The notes: generated by a model from the letters alone, not told the origin. 64,000 nucleotides of DNA from an uncultured Roseovarius sp. (GCA_951812895.1 OX638333.1:2708001-2772000); one strand, 5' to 3'; positions 36,138-45,742 are shown, numbered from the stretch's first letter. Program-made: numbers and translations.

Positions 36138-38027
36138 ATGTCTGAAAATTCCACATCCCATCCACTTGATCCGCTACAGAGGCAGGAAATTGCTCGAGCA
36201 GTTGAGATCGTTAAGCGCGACTCTGGATTAGATTCTACTGGATGGTTCGAAACCATAACGCTTGACGAACCGAGGCTCGCGCTTCCTGAATTCAATGCCG
36301 CTCCCCGACAAGTGCCTCGGCGTGCATTTGTTTGTTGTTATGAACCGTCTTCAAACCGCACGCTGAACGGGATTGTTAACCTCGATGAAGACCGGGTCGA
36401 GCGATGGCAAAATGTAAAGGGTGCTCAGGCTAGAATTGTGCCGGATGAGTTCGCGGCGGGTGACAAACTCGTCAAACAGGACATGCAGTTCATCGAGGCG
36501 CTCAGGAAACGCGGGATCACTGATCTTGAAACGGTATTGGTGGAAACTTGGGCGGCCGGAAATTTCGATGCGAAGGAAGAACAAGGCGAACGGCTCGCGT
36601 ATTGTCACTGCTGGGTCAGCAATGACGCAGGGGACAATCGTTATGGTCGGCCCATCGCTAACCTTCACCCTGTGGTCGATCTTCGCCGAGGGAAGGTAAT
36701 TCGCATTGATGATTTTGGTGTTGTGCCATTGCCGCCAGATACAAAGTCAATTCGACCTACGGAAAATCTGCGTACTGACATCAAACCGCTGGAGATAACG
36801 CAGCCAGACGGTCCAAGCTTTAAAGTCGATGGACACGCAGTGGAGTGGCAGCGATGGCATGTCCGGGTTGGGTTCAATCAACGTGAAGGCCTTGTATTGC
36901 ACAACATCGCCTACGAGGATGATGGCCGACTGAGACCAATTATGCGGCGTGCTTCGATGGCAGAGATGGTCGTTCCCTATGGCGACCCAACCGGTGGGAA
37001 CTATCGTCGCAATGCATTCGATACCGGAGAGTATGGTCTTGGCGCCAGCTTAGACTCGCTTCAGTTGGGCTGTGATTGCCTTGGGCACATTCACTATTTT
37101 GATCTCTTTACTCACGATTGGACCGGCACCCCGTTGGAGATTAAAAATGCGGTTTGTATGCACGAGGAGGATTTTGGACTTCTCTGGAAACATACGGATG
37201 CAAAAACTGGTAAAATGCGTGCCGTGCGCTCGCGCCGGCTGGTGATTTCATCGATCTGCACAATTGGAAATTATGTTTACGGGTTCTTCTGGTATTTCTA
37301 TCAGGATGGAACAATTGGGGTTGAAGTAAAGGCAACGGGAATTCCGTTTCCATCCGCAATCGCAACCGGTGAGAAATCAGAGTTTGGGACCTTAGTCGCG
37401 CCAGGCATCGAGTCGCATGTTCACCAGCATACGTTTTGCTTCCGTTTTGATATGAGTGTGGACGGCCCTGGAAATTCCGTGCACGAAGTGGAGTTTGAAG
37501 CGGCTCCTCTCGGTCCAGAAAATCCGTATGGCAATGCAGTTAAGATCAACGACAGGTCGCTCAAGAGCGAGGCCGGGGCGGCGCGAGAGCTTGACCTCGC
37601 AAAAGGGCGCTATTGGAAAGTGATAAATCCGGGTTCAAAAAATAAACTGGGTAACGCGGTCGCCTATAAACTCGCACCTAGCAGTAATGCCCTACCACTG
37701 CTTGACAAAGAAGCACCTGTCGCCAAACGCGCAGGTTTTATGTTCAGGCATTTTTGGGCGACGTCTTTTGACCCAAAAGAGCTTTATCCAGCAGGCTGGT
37801 ATCCAAATCAAAGTGAACCAGGTGAAGGACTGCCTAAATGGATCAAAGCTGACCGTTCACTTGAGAACACGGAAGTCGTTACCTGGTATACGCTCAGCTT
37901 CAATCATCTACCCCGGCCGGAAGATTGGCCCGTACAGCCTGTCGTTTACGCCGGGTTCCACTGGATGCCTGACGGCTTTTTTGATGAAAATCCCGCCCTC
38001 GATGTGCCTCCTGGAAATGGCGGATGA
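36138..38027 (+). CDS. Copper amine oxidase (primary-amine oxidase)
   Basis: Copper/TPQ amine oxidase of 629 residues, converting a primary amine to aldehyde, ammonia and H2O2. The C-terminal catalytic domain shows YGLGASLDSLQLGCDCLG, with the catalytic-base Asp, ICTIGNYVYGFFWYFYQDGT, with the Tyr that becomes TPQ, and HVHQHTFCFRFDM, with the H-x-H copper ligands. The TPQ motif is N-Y-V-Y rather than the common N-Y-D/E-Y. No signal peptide is seen, so it would be cytosolic unless exported otherwise. About 260 bp after the amine ABC operon in the same direction; together they suggest uptake and oxidation of an amine. Confidence 0.92.
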   Translation: MSENSTSHPLDPLQRQEIARAVEIVKRDSGLDSTGWFETITLDEPRLALPEFNAAPRQVPRRAFVCCYEPSSNRTLNGIVNLDEDRVERWQNVKGAQARIVPDEFAAGDKLVKQDMQFIEALRKRGITDLETVLVETWAAGNFDAKEEQGERLAYCHCWVSNDAGDNRYGRPIANLHPVVDLRRGKVIRIDDFGVVPLPPDTKSIRPTENLRTDIKPLEITQPDGPSFKVDGHAVEWQRWHVRVGFNQREGLVLHNIAYEDDGRLRPIMRRASMAEMVVPYGDPTGGNYRRNAFDTGEYGLGASLDSLQLGCDCLGHIHYFDLFTHDWTGTPLEIKNAVCMHEEDFGLLWKHTDAKTGKMRAVRSRRLVISSICTIGNYVYGFFWYFYQDGTIGVEVKATGIPFPSAIATGEKSEFGTLVAPGIESHVHQHTFCFRFDMSVDGPGNSVHEVEFEAAPLGPENPYGNAVKINDRSLKSEAGAARELDLAKGRYWKVINPGSKNKLGNAVAYKLAPSSNALPLLDKEAPVAKRAGFMFRHFWATSFDPKELYPAGWYPNQSEPGEGLPKWIKADRSLENTEVVTWYTLSFNHLPRPEDWPVQPVVYAGFHWMPDGFFDENPALDVPPGNGG

Positions 38028-38587
38028 CCAAACCGAAGTTTGTTCCTTTAAATCCAAAAGAAATTTCTGGATAGTTTATTACCTTTCGGTTGTTCGCGAT
38101 CTTCGAAAGAATTGACCCGACATTCCGGAAGCGTTGCGTTTTTCGGTAACGGCTCTGAGGTTGCCCTGACAGGGCCACGTGGAAATGCGGCTTCGAAATT
38201 TTCCGACACATGAGCTTTTCACCGGTCGATTTTTCACAGGGAAATCTGTGGTGCAGCGGCCGGGCAGGCTGCTTTATCTTTTCAACTGGCGACGGTGATT
38301 TCCTCTACACAACGCCAGATCCACTGGAAGAGCGGTTCGTCGCCATGACCTTGAATTGGGATAACCAACAGTCCGTGTTACATAGGAATTTTCTAAAAGA
38401 AGTATCGGTATTACCGCTCATTTTGGCAGCGGTCTGAGGGTGACTATCCGGATTTTTCTTCATCCGTCCGGCACGGTGCTTGACGCGCTGAAATCCAGAT
38501 TTGTCAGCATCTTGTATACAACATTCTCGGATCACGCTGAACTTTGTACAAAATTTTGGGCCTAAAAAGGTCGCGCAAAAAGCGGGA
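38028..38587. other. Spacer between convergent genes
   Basis: 560 bp between the amine oxidase and the minus-strand 808-residue protein gene. Frames at 38210-38437 (plus) and 38305-38766 (minus) have no recognisable similarity or ribosome site. No strong terminator was spotted. Confidence 0.4.
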
Positions 38588-41014
38588 TCACCCTTTAGGC
38601 ATTTTAAGCAAAACAGAGCGGCCACTTTTGACATATCGCAGCTCGCCTTCGCCAATGGCAGCAACGCGTCCACCATCAAGTCGATCACCGACCTGAACTT
38701 TTTTGTAACGACCGTTGGCCAGCCGTACCAGTGCTCGGCGGCTGCTCGGAGTGCCGTAGACGCCAATAAGGTTGACTTTGCGCAGTTTGATCACGTTTTT
38801 TTCAGTCGCTGCGCGGGCAACAGAGGCAGTAGTGGGGATTTTGGGCGCAACACGCTGAGCTGCACTAACCGGCGTGGCGCTGGCCTTTTCCTTGCTTTTC
38901 TCAATGAGCGCCGCGAAATTTTTGGGCCGTGACTGTGGTTTGATCGAAGTGGTCACGGCCTGTGTGGTTGCGCCGGCGAGGGGATCATTGGTCGCATTAG
39001 CCGTACCGTCCGCGGTTGCTGCGGCAATCTCAGCGGCGAGTTCTTGTGCGCTCTTGGGCCGGAGTTTTGGGCGGATGGCTCCTAGCTCAGACAGTGTGCG
39101 ACCACCCAGCTGGCTGCGCTCTGCTTGTTCTACGAGGTTAGCAGGGCGAAGACGGGGGCGCGTAGTGGCAGATTGCGGGGCAGCAGCCTGAGCTACGGTT
39201 TGTGGCTCGTCTGTGGTGTCGCGTTGGGGGGTCGAAGGGGGCACTGACGATGGGCGCCCGGCGAACACCAAAACACCATCAGGGGTAATCGTCCCATCTG
39301 GCGTTGCCCGAACAAATCCGCGTTCGTCAAATTCAAACGTCTCATTTGGACCAGGTGGAATTGCGGGCGTATCGGGTCTTACGTCTGAGAGCAGCTCTGC
39401 TGGGTTCTGTAAAGCGACGACATCAGAAGAGGAAATTGTGGGGTCAATGGAGGTCTGATAAAAATCTTCAAGTGTCGTCAATCCTGGGGCGCGTGGCGGG
39501 CGCGGCGCCATCAACCAGATACCAGTGGCGGCATATCGCGCGCGCGCCTCGTCATCGGTAAGCTCTGCCGGGCTGGCTTCGATCACGGGCGTTCTGCGGA
39601 TTTCAACAATATCGTCAGTGGTTTGGGGAAGGGACGCGATAACTATGTCTTCAGCTTGCTCTACGGTTTCTCCATCAGCGAGCGCTTCTATCTCGGCTTC
39701 GGTTTGCCTGTCTTCTTCTGAAAGATCAGGCACCACTGCTATCTGGCTGTCCTGCGGCGCACGGAAGAACCGCGCAAGCCCGTCATCCAGGAAGATAGAG
39801 GCCCAGGCGGCGACTGCCACAAGGAAGAACAACAACACTGCGGTAAGGATCAGGCCTAGAAAGCGGGGCCGGCCACGCGCATCAGATTTGTCGCGTGCGC
39901 CGAACATCGTCATGCGCTGTTTTTCGTCTGCAGGCTTAGGCACTCTGCGGGCTGTGTCGGTCTTGTCTCGCCGCAGGCTGAGCGAGCGGCGGGTTGAGAA
40001 TGCCGGTGCGACGTTTTCTGGTTCCGGCTCAGATTCTGCCGATGCAACTGCCGGGGCAGGGGGGATAGCGTTCAGGCGCTCTTCGGGTAGGGCGCGCAAA
40101 GAGCTATCAGGGACCGTCTCCGGAACCGGCTCTGGTTCCGCCGTCAAGATTGGCTCTGGGTTTGGTTCCTTTACAGACGTTGGCTCTGGGGTTGGCTCAG
40201 ATGTGACGGCGGGTATCGGATCACGGCGCGCACCTGAAAGCGGTGGGGTAACATCAGGTGAATCGTTGCGCCGCGCACGGATTGACGAGAAGGCAACCGG
40301 CTGGGATTTTTCGGGTTCGGGTTCGGGTTCGGGTTCGGGTTCGGGTTCGGAGACACGATCGTTTATCTGTCCTGTATCTTCTAAAGTAGCCTCCGCCTTT
40401 GGTTCCGGCGTGTCTTCCTCCTCCGGGGGCTCCGGTTCGGGCAAGTGTGCCGCTCCGATGATCCGCACTGCAGCTGTATCCCTTTCCACGCTGCCACCAT
40501 CTGGGAGAAGTGTAGCCGCTTTCGTGGTTTCGCCAAAAAACGGTTCGCCCAAAAATTCAGAGGATTCAGGAATGGCAACAAAGCTTAACGGGTTAAACTG
40601 GTGGTCGGCAGCAAAGCTTTCAGCTTCGGCCAATGTTTGTTTGTAAACCGCAGCGACATAGACCTGCCCGGCACTTACTGACCAGTCATAGGCCAGATCA
40701 TCCACTGCATAAGGGGTGGCCCCTTCAAGCGCGTCCCGCACTGCGTCGCCAAGGTTTTCATAGGCGATATCTGTACCATCGAATTGTAAATAGCGGATCT
40801 GGTCGTTCGGGATGATCAGTTTGGTGTGCAGCCCGCTTTGGTCAAGCAGCCGTGCCTTATCTCGTAGCTCGGTAAGCTCTGCGCCAAGGTCTGTGCTATC
40901 AAGTTGAACCTCGCCCACAAGGTGCCAACCCGGAAAAGTCCGGTGTAATAGTCCGATGCCTTCGAACGAAAGGGAGAGGGCAAAATTCGGTTTCATTGCA
41001 TGTGTTTCTGGCAC
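38588..41014 (-). CDS. Large proline/glutamate-rich one-TM protein with PilP-like C-terminal domain
   Basis: Up to 808 residues (GTG at 41014; ATG at 40996 is an alternative). Residues 1-170 form a folded domain resembling the actin-like/GspL-PilM type (ALSLSFEGIGLLHRTFPGWH, VAAVYKQTLAEAESFAA). Then comes a long disordered Glu-Pro stretch, a single membrane helix (FLGLILTAVLLFFLVAVAAW) at about residue 390, another disordered part, and a compact tail: VNLIGVYGTPSSRRALVRLA, NGRYKKVQVGDRLDGGRVAA, RSVLLKMPKG. The tail resembles PilP-type domains. It may be a divergent inner-membrane component of an envelope or pilus-like assembly, but no such genes are nearby. Confidence 0.7.
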   Translation of the reverse strand: MPETHAMKPNFALSLSFEGIGLLHRTFPGWHLVGEVQLDSTDLGAELTELRDKARLLDQSGLHTKLIIPNDQIRYLQFDGTDIAYENLGDAVRDALEGATPYAVDDLAYDWSVSAGQVYVAAVYKQTLAEAESFAADHQFNPLSFVAIPESSEFLGEPFFGETTKAATLLPDGGSVERDTAAVRIIGAAHLPEPEPPEEEDTPEPKAEATLEDTGQINDRVSEPEPEPEPEPEPEKSQPVAFSSIRARRNDSPDVTPPLSGARRDPIPAVTSEPTPEPTSVKEPNPEPILTAEPEPVPETVPDSSLRALPEERLNAIPPAPAVASAESEPEPENVAPAFSTRRSLSLRRDKTDTARRVPKPADEKQRMTMFGARDKSDARGRPRFLGLILTAVLLFFLVAVAAWASIFLDDGLARFFRAPQDSQIAVVPDLSEEDRQTEAEIEALADGETVEQAEDIVIASLPQTTDDIVEIRRTPVIEASPAELTDDEARARYAATGIWLMAPRPPRAPGLTTLEDFYQTSIDPTISSSDVVALQNPAELLSDVRPDTPAIPPGPNETFEFDERGFVRATPDGTITPDGVLVFAGRPSSVPPSTPQRDTTDEPQTVAQAAAPQSATTRPRLRPANLVEQAERSQLGGRTLSELGAIRPKLRPKSAQELAAEIAAATADGTANATNDPLAGATTQAVTTSIKPQSRPKNFAALIEKSKEKASATPVSAAQRVAPKIPTTASVARAATEKNVIKLRKVNLIGVYGTPSSRRALVRLANGRYKKVQVGDRLDGGRVAAIGEGELRYVKSGRSVLLKMPKG
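40310..40350. repeat. TTCGGG hexanucleotide tandem repeat inside the 808-residue protein gene
   Basis: Nearly seven perfect TTCGGG units on the plus strand, encoding the run of Glu-Pro pairs on the minus strand. Because the unit is six bases, slippage would change length without shifting frame. Confidence 0.9.
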
Positions 41015-41135
41015 AGACAGCTGGGATACGGGAGAATTCCCCGTAATGGTGTGATTTTACAGCAGAGTCCCGCCGAGGGGAAGGAAAAGCCTGTCGTGCG
41101 GGACCACGACTGGCTTTGGCCTCCGCATTCTGCCG

Positions 41136-42428
41136 TCAGGCCGACGCTTTGGACAGCGCCTGATCGAGATCTGCTATGATGTCATCGGGATCTTCGATGC
41201 CAATGGAAATGCGTACAACATTCGGTGCGGCCCCGGCTGCGGTCTGTTGCTCCGGCGTAAGTTGGCGGTGCGTGGTTGAGGCAGAGTGGATGATCAGCGA
41301 ACGAGTGTCGCCGAGGTTGGCGACATGGCTGAAAAGTTCCAGGTTGTCGACCAACCTAACACATCCCTCGTAGCCAGATTTCAACGCTACGGTGAACAGC
41401 GCGCCTGCTCCGCGTGGGCAGACTGATTTGATCCGGCTGTAGTAGGGCGAGGATTTCAAACCAGCATAGGTTACTGACTCCACTCGGTCATCCTTTTCCA
41501 GCCATTCCGACACGATCTGCGCGTTCTCCACGTGTTTTTGCATCCGCAATGACAAGGTTTCGATCCCCATCAATGTATAATGCGCAGCCTGTGGATTCAG
41601 CGTCATGCCGAGATCACGTAGGCCAATCGCGATGCCATGGAAAGTAAAGGCCAAAGGGCCGAAAGTTTCATGGAATTTCATACCGTGATAGGCGGGCTCT
41701 GGTTCGCTGAGCGAGGGGAATTTGTCCGACGCAGACCAGTCAAACGTGCCGGAATCAACAACACACCCCCCCGTTACGGTGCCATTGCCCGTCAGGTACT
41801 TGGTCAGCGAATGAACCACCAGCGTGGCACCATGCTCGATGGGACGGCATAGATATGGCGTGGCAGATGTGTTGTCGACGATCAGCGGCAGGCCAGCGTC
41901 ATCGGCAACTTTGGCAATCGCACCAAGATCAGCAATATGGCCACCTGGGTTGGCAATGGATTCACAGAACACGGCACGGGTGTCATCGTCAATTGCAGCT
42001 ACAACAGCATCTAGGTCATCGATATCAACAAACTTAGCGGACCAGCCGAACCGTTTGATTGTCTGGCTGAACTGCGTGACAGAGCCGCCATAAAGCCGTG
42101 TGGACACAACAACGTTGAGACCGGGACCCATCAGAGGGAACAGTGCCATGATCTGGGCCGCATGTCCTGATGAACAGCAAACTGCACCAACGCCGCCTTC
42201 TAGCGTCGCGACACGTTCCTGAAGGGAGGCTACGGTCGGGTTGGTCAGGCGGGAATAAATGTAGCCAACTTCCTGCAAGTTGAAGAGGGCGGCGGCATGT
42301 TCTGCATCACGGAACACATAGGCTGTTGACTGGTAGATTGGCACCTGCCGCGCGCCCGTGGCCGGGTCAGGCCGAGCGCCCGCGTGAATCTGCAATGTAT
42401 CAAAACCAAATACGTGACCGTCTTTCAT
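41136..42428 (-). CDS. metY: O-acetylhomoserine aminocarboxypropyltransferase (sulfhydrylase)
   Basis: PLP enzyme of the Cys/Met metabolism family, 430 residues, making homocysteine from O-acetylhomoserine and sulfide. Blocks seen: TLQIHAGARPDPATGARQVP, YIYSRLTNPTVASLQERVAT, the PLP-lysine motif HSLTKYLTGNGTVTGG, and the MetY-specific insert around DKFPSLSEPEPAYHGMKF. The C-terminal SIGIEDPDDIIADLDQAL is standard. A GGGAGG ribosome site lies upstream of the ATG. Stand-alone gene. Confidence 0.93.
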   Translation of the reverse strand: MKDGHVFGFDTLQIHAGARPDPATGARQVPIYQSTAYVFRDAEHAAALFNLQEVGYIYSRLTNPTVASLQERVATLEGGVGAVCCSSGHAAQIMALFPLMGPGLNVVVSTRLYGGSVTQFSQTIKRFGWSAKFVDIDDLDAVVAAIDDDTRAVFCESIANPGGHIADLGAIAKVADDAGLPLIVDNTSATPYLCRPIEHGATLVVHSLTKYLTGNGTVTGGCVVDSGTFDWSASDKFPSLSEPEPAYHGMKFHETFGPLAFTFHGIAIGLRDLGMTLNPQAAHYTLMGIETLSLRMQKHVENAQIVSEWLEKDDRVESVTYAGLKSSPYYSRIKSVCPRGAGALFTVALKSGYEGCVRLVDNLELFSHVANLGDTRSLIIHSASTTHRQLTPEQQTAAGAAPNVVRISIGIEDPDDIIADLDQALSKASA

Positions 42429-42512
42429 CTGTCATCCTCCCAGAAAGCTGTTGCTAAAAGGGTTAGGGGAAACGACAGGAAGGAACAACCGTTGTTTGTG
42501 TTTGTGACAGCG

Positions 42513-43547
42513 TCAGGCGGTGCTTAGACGGGCCTGAGAAAAGGACAACAGTTTCTTAGATTTTTCGTCCCACAAATGCAGGCGCGCACCTGCAAAGCTT
42601 TCCCGGATCGTGAGCCGGTTGCCTTCTGCAAGCTCGGCATGGTCACGAAGTACTTCGGGCAGGCGGTAAAACGGTATGCGGCTATAAAGATGATGCACGT
42701 GATGGATACCAATATTTGCACTGAACCAGTTCAGGACCGACGGTAAAATGTAATGCGAGCTGCCGTGCAGCGCGGAATCGTGCAATTGCCAGTCTTCGTC
42801 TTTGTCCCAATTGGTGGTTTCAAACTGATGCTGAACATAAAACAGCCAAACCCCTGCAATCGCGGCAATCATCGTAGAGGGTAGGAAAATCAGCAGAACA
42901 GGTTTCAGACCACCAAAGTAATAGATCGCGGTCAGGGCGATCAGGATCGCCGCGTTTGTGCCCATTGCGCTGACCCAATATTTTGCCTTGGCCATCAAGC
43001 CAATAGGCACACGGTTTTGCAGTAGGAACAGGTAACCAGGCCCCAGTCCAAATAGAACAATTGGGTGACGGTAGAGGCGATAGATTAGCCGATCAAATCG
43101 TTTCAGCTTCTGATATTCTGCCACGGTCAGTGTGTGAATGTCGCCCATGCCCCGTTTGTCTAGATTTCCGGAACTGCTGTGATGCACTGAATGAGTATGC
43201 CGCCAGACATCATAGGGCGTCAGCGTAAGCACACCAATCGCACGCCCTAACCAATCGCTGACCGACCGGTTTTTGAAAAATGCACCGTGTCCACAATCAT
43301 GCTGAATAGCAAACAGACGCAGCAGAAAACCAGCATTCACAATAGATATTGCAAATGCCAGCCAGTAACTAATTGACATGGTCCACCATGCAAGGCCCCA
43401 CAACAGAATGTAGGGACCCAACGTAACCGCCAGTTCGAACGCGCTGCGAAACTGATTGGGTTCTCGGTAGTTGGAAAGGACCTTCATCCAGTCGCGCGGG
43501 GCGCGGGTGGGGGTTAGTTGTTCGGGGGCATCGATAGTTTCGAGCAT
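42513..43547 (-). CDS. Fatty acid desaturase (membrane di-iron)
   Basis: 344 residues with the three histidine boxes of acyl-lipid desaturases: HDCGH in AIQHDCGHGAFFKN, HSVHH in THSVHHSSSGN, and HVHH in IGIHHVHHLYSRIPFYRLP. Four membrane helices surround them. It introduces a double bond into a membrane fatty acyl chain (Delta-12/omega-6-like by overall pattern, but position cannot be told). Divergent partner: none. A LysR gene lies upstream in the same direction, 140 bp away. Confidence 0.9.
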   Translation of the reverse strand: MLETIDAPEQLTPTRAPRDWMKVLSNYREPNQFRSAFELAVTLGPYILLWGLAWWTMSISYWLAFAISIVNAGFLLRLFAIQHDCGHGAFFKNRSVSDWLGRAIGVLTLTPYDVWRHTHSVHHSSSGNLDKRGMGDIHTLTVAEYQKLKRFDRLIYRLYRHPIVLFGLGPGYLFLLQNRVPIGLMAKAKYWVSAMGTNAAILIALTAIYYFGGLKPVLLIFLPSTMIAAIAGVWLFYVQHQFETTNWDKDEDWQLHDSALHGSSHYILPSVLNWFSANIGIHHVHHLYSRIPFYRLPEVLRDHAELAEGNRLTIRESFAGARLHLWDEKSKKLLSFSQARLSTA

Positions 43548-43688
43548 TCGCCTGCTTTTTCGCTGAAGTTGCAGCGATGGATATAGTACTCACCAGACTT
43601 AGCAAGCTGTATCTGGCTCTATGCCCATAAAAGTGTTGATATGGCACTTGCAAATTTGGCAAACGCTTCTGAATTCTCTGCTGGTCGG

Positions 43689-44600
43689 TCAGATTTCAGG
43701 TTGCATAATCGCATCAGTATTAGGTTCTGCGAATTCTGATATTAGCCACTCCTCAAACAGTTGTTTCGCAGATTCATTTCCGTCTCTGGCTGATATCCCC
43801 ATCAGATAGTGACTCTGGTCGATTGATATTGGTTTGCCGACGATGTTGATTGGCTTTCCAGTGTTAATTGCCGTCTGCGCAAAACGCTCCAACACCACTG
43901 TGTGCCCACCGCCTGCCGCCACGATATCCAAGGCCGCCACGGTTGTATCAACTGCGTATGGAGTTGTTTCTTCTACCGGAGGCAGATTGTGCGCGTTTAG
44001 GTAACGCGTCAACATGTCCTCGAAGCCCAGGATCTGCACTAAGGGCCCCAAGCGTAATTTTTCTGCGCTGATGGTCCCTTGATGCAAAGAGGCGCTGGCG
44101 ACCGGCACAATTGCTTCCTTTGAGACCTTTCGCGAAGATATGCTTGGCCATCCGCCGTTGCCCAGCCTGATTTCGACATCGACATCTTCCTGTTCAGTAG
44201 GCTCTGCCCAAATATTCGAGACAAGCCGGATCGAAATTTCTGGATGCGCTGCACTGAATTTCGGCAACCTGTGGGTCAACCACAAGCTGGCGGTCGAGAC
44301 GGGGGCCCGCAGCGACAAAACCTGTGATGTGGCGACCCCGAACAGGCTGGAAGTGGAAAGTGCGATGTCACCCAATGTTCGGCGCAGTATCAGAGAATAG
44401 GCTTGCCCGGTTTCAGTTAGGGTGAGGCGTCGAGCAGCCCGGGTAAAGAGTTTGCGGTCCAAACTGGCCTCAAGCGACCGGATATGAAGACTCACGGCCG
44501 TTTGGGTGAGGCCTAGCTCATTTGCCGCAGAGGTGAAACTCAGGTGCCTAGCCGCGGCTTCGAAGGATCGAAGCCAGATCAGATTGGGAGTTTTAAGCAT
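43689..44600 (-). CDS. LysR family transcriptional regulator, GcvA-like
   Basis: 303 residues. Starts LKTPNLIWLRSFEAAARHLS, then FTSAANELGLTQTAVSLHIR, SLEASLDRKLFTR; this opening is typical of the GcvA branch. The effector-binding part has EDVDVEIRLGNGGWPSIS. It is divergent from the 3-hydroxyisobutyrate dehydrogenase-like gene at 44734, with 133 bp between, the usual arrangement for a LysR gene and its target. Confidence 0.9.
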   Translation of the reverse strand: MLKTPNLIWLRSFEAAARHLSFTSAANELGLTQTAVSLHIRSLEASLDRKLFTRAARRLTLTETGQAYSLILRRTLGDIALSTSSLFGVATSQVLSLRAPVSTASLWLTHRLPKFSAAHPEISIRLVSNIWAEPTEQEDVDVEIRLGNGGWPSISSRKVSKEAIVPVASASLHQGTISAEKLRLGPLVQILGFEDMLTRYLNAHNLPPVEETTPYAVDTTVAALDIVAAGGGHTVVLERFAQTAINTGKPINIVGKPISIDQSHYLMGISARDGNESAKQLFEEWLISEFAEPNTDAIMQPEI

Positions 44601-44733
44601 TTATCACCAAATAAATTTTGCGATTATGGCCAACATTACTCGTTTTACTTTGCATGTGCTATGGCTCTTTATTGCACAAGAACAGAAATTGTCATGCGAC
44701 GCCCGTAGCGGGGCTGCAAAAGGGAGAGTGACT

Positions 44734-45699
44734 ATGAAAGTAGGATTTATTGGTCTTGGCAATGTGGGCGGTAAGCTGTCAGGGTCGCTGCTGCGAAATG
44801 GGATTGACCTGACGGTTCACGATCTGAATGCCGGTTTGGTTGCCAATTTTGTTGAACGTGGAGCAACGGCAGCGGAAGGCCCGGCGCAGCTGATGCGAGA
44901 TTGTGATGCAGTCATAACGTGCCTGCCGTCACCGGCGGCATCGGATGCTGTAATGCAGCAGATGCTTCCAGAGGTCACTCATGGCAAGATCTGGATGGAA
45001 ATGTCCACCACCGATGAAGCCGAAGTACGCAGGTTGGGTGCCATGGTGATCGAGGCTGGTGGTGCAGCGGTGGATTGTCCGGTTTCCGGAGGTTGTCACC
45101 GTGCTGATACGGGAAACATCGCTATCTTTGCCGGTTGCGACCGTGCGACTTTTGAACGAATTTTACCTTTCCTGACCACGATGGGCCGCCGTATTCTGCA
45201 CACTGGTGAACTGGGCAGTGCGTCGGTTTTGAAAGTCGTGACCAACTTTCTTGCCACGGCCAACCTTATTACCTGTGCAGAAGCATTGGTAACCTGCAAA
45301 GCGGCCGGGATGGATCTGAACACCGCTTATGAGGCGATCAAGATCAGCTCGGGCACATCTTTTGTGCATGAAACGGAAAGTCAGGTGATCCTCAACGGGT
45401 CGCGCGATATCTCCTTTACCATGGATTTGGTCAAGAAGGATATTGGCCTGTTTCAGGAGGTTGCAGACCGGGCCGGGGTGCCGCTGGAAATGAACCCGTT
45501 GATGATGAAAATAATGGATGACGGGATCGCACGGTATGGTCCCCGCGAATTGTCACCCAACATTATCAGGCGTCTCGAAGACACTACGGGTCTGGATATC
45601 CGCGCGCCTGGATTTCCACCAGAGATGACAGATGATGAACCTGAAGAGCCCGGGTATGAGGTTATACCACAGGGCGCGCATCTGAAGGCGGCAGAATAA
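44734..45699 (+). CDS. NAD(P)-dependent oxidoreductase, 3-hydroxyisobutyrate dehydrogenase family
   Basis: 321 residues from the ATG at 44734 (AGGGAGAG upstream); the open frame from 44506 overlaps the LysR gene and is not used. Rossmann site KVGFIGLGNVGGKLSGSLL. Substrate-binding block VDCPVSGGCHRADTGNIAIF resembles D-C/A-P-V-S-G-G. Catalytic Lys in VLKVVTNFLATANLITCAEA. Family members oxidise beta-hydroxy acids. Next to the carnitine-type cluster but facing it, so its link to that pathway is unclear; a role in a beta-hydroxy acid step is plausible. Confidence 0.88.
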   Translation: MKVGFIGLGNVGGKLSGSLLRNGIDLTVHDLNAGLVANFVERGATAAEGPAQLMRDCDAVITCLPSPAASDAVMQQMLPEVTHGKIWMEMSTTDEAEVRRLGAMVIEAGGAAVDCPVSGGCHRADTGNIAIFAGCDRATFERILPFLTTMGRRILHTGELGSASVLKVVTNFLATANLITCAEALVTCKAAGMDLNTAYEAIKISSGTSFVHETESQVILNGSRDISFTMDLVKKDIGLFQEVADRAGVPLEMNPLMMKIMDDGIARYGPRELSPNIIRRLEDTTGLDIRAPGFPPEMTDDEPEEPGYEVIPQGAHLKAAE

Positions 45700-45701
45700 G
45701 C

Positions 45702-45742
45702 AAAAAAGGTGGCTGGTGCTGTGACTATGTGCCAGCCACCTT
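45702..45742 (-). terminator. Rho-independent terminator of the acyl-CoA synthetase gene
   Basis: On the minus strand AAGGTGGCTGG and CCAGCCACCTT pair perfectly over 11 bp and are followed by a run of T (complement of AAAAAA at 45702-45707). The 5' arm overlaps the last codons of the synthetase. It separates that gene from the convergent dehydrogenase gene. Confidence 0.85.

Noticed and set aside
40310-40350. CRISPR-like array
   Set aside because: Tandem six-base units without spacers, inside a coding region.
39525-40646. 373-codon plus-strand frame, Ser/Gly-rich
   Set aside because: Antisense of the Glu-Pro-rich region of the 808-residue protein; low-complexity shadow.
42440-42475. GCTAAAAGGG near metY, like the end of a SAM-II riboswitch
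   Set aside because: It is on the strand opposite to metY and the rest of the riboswitch pattern is absent.
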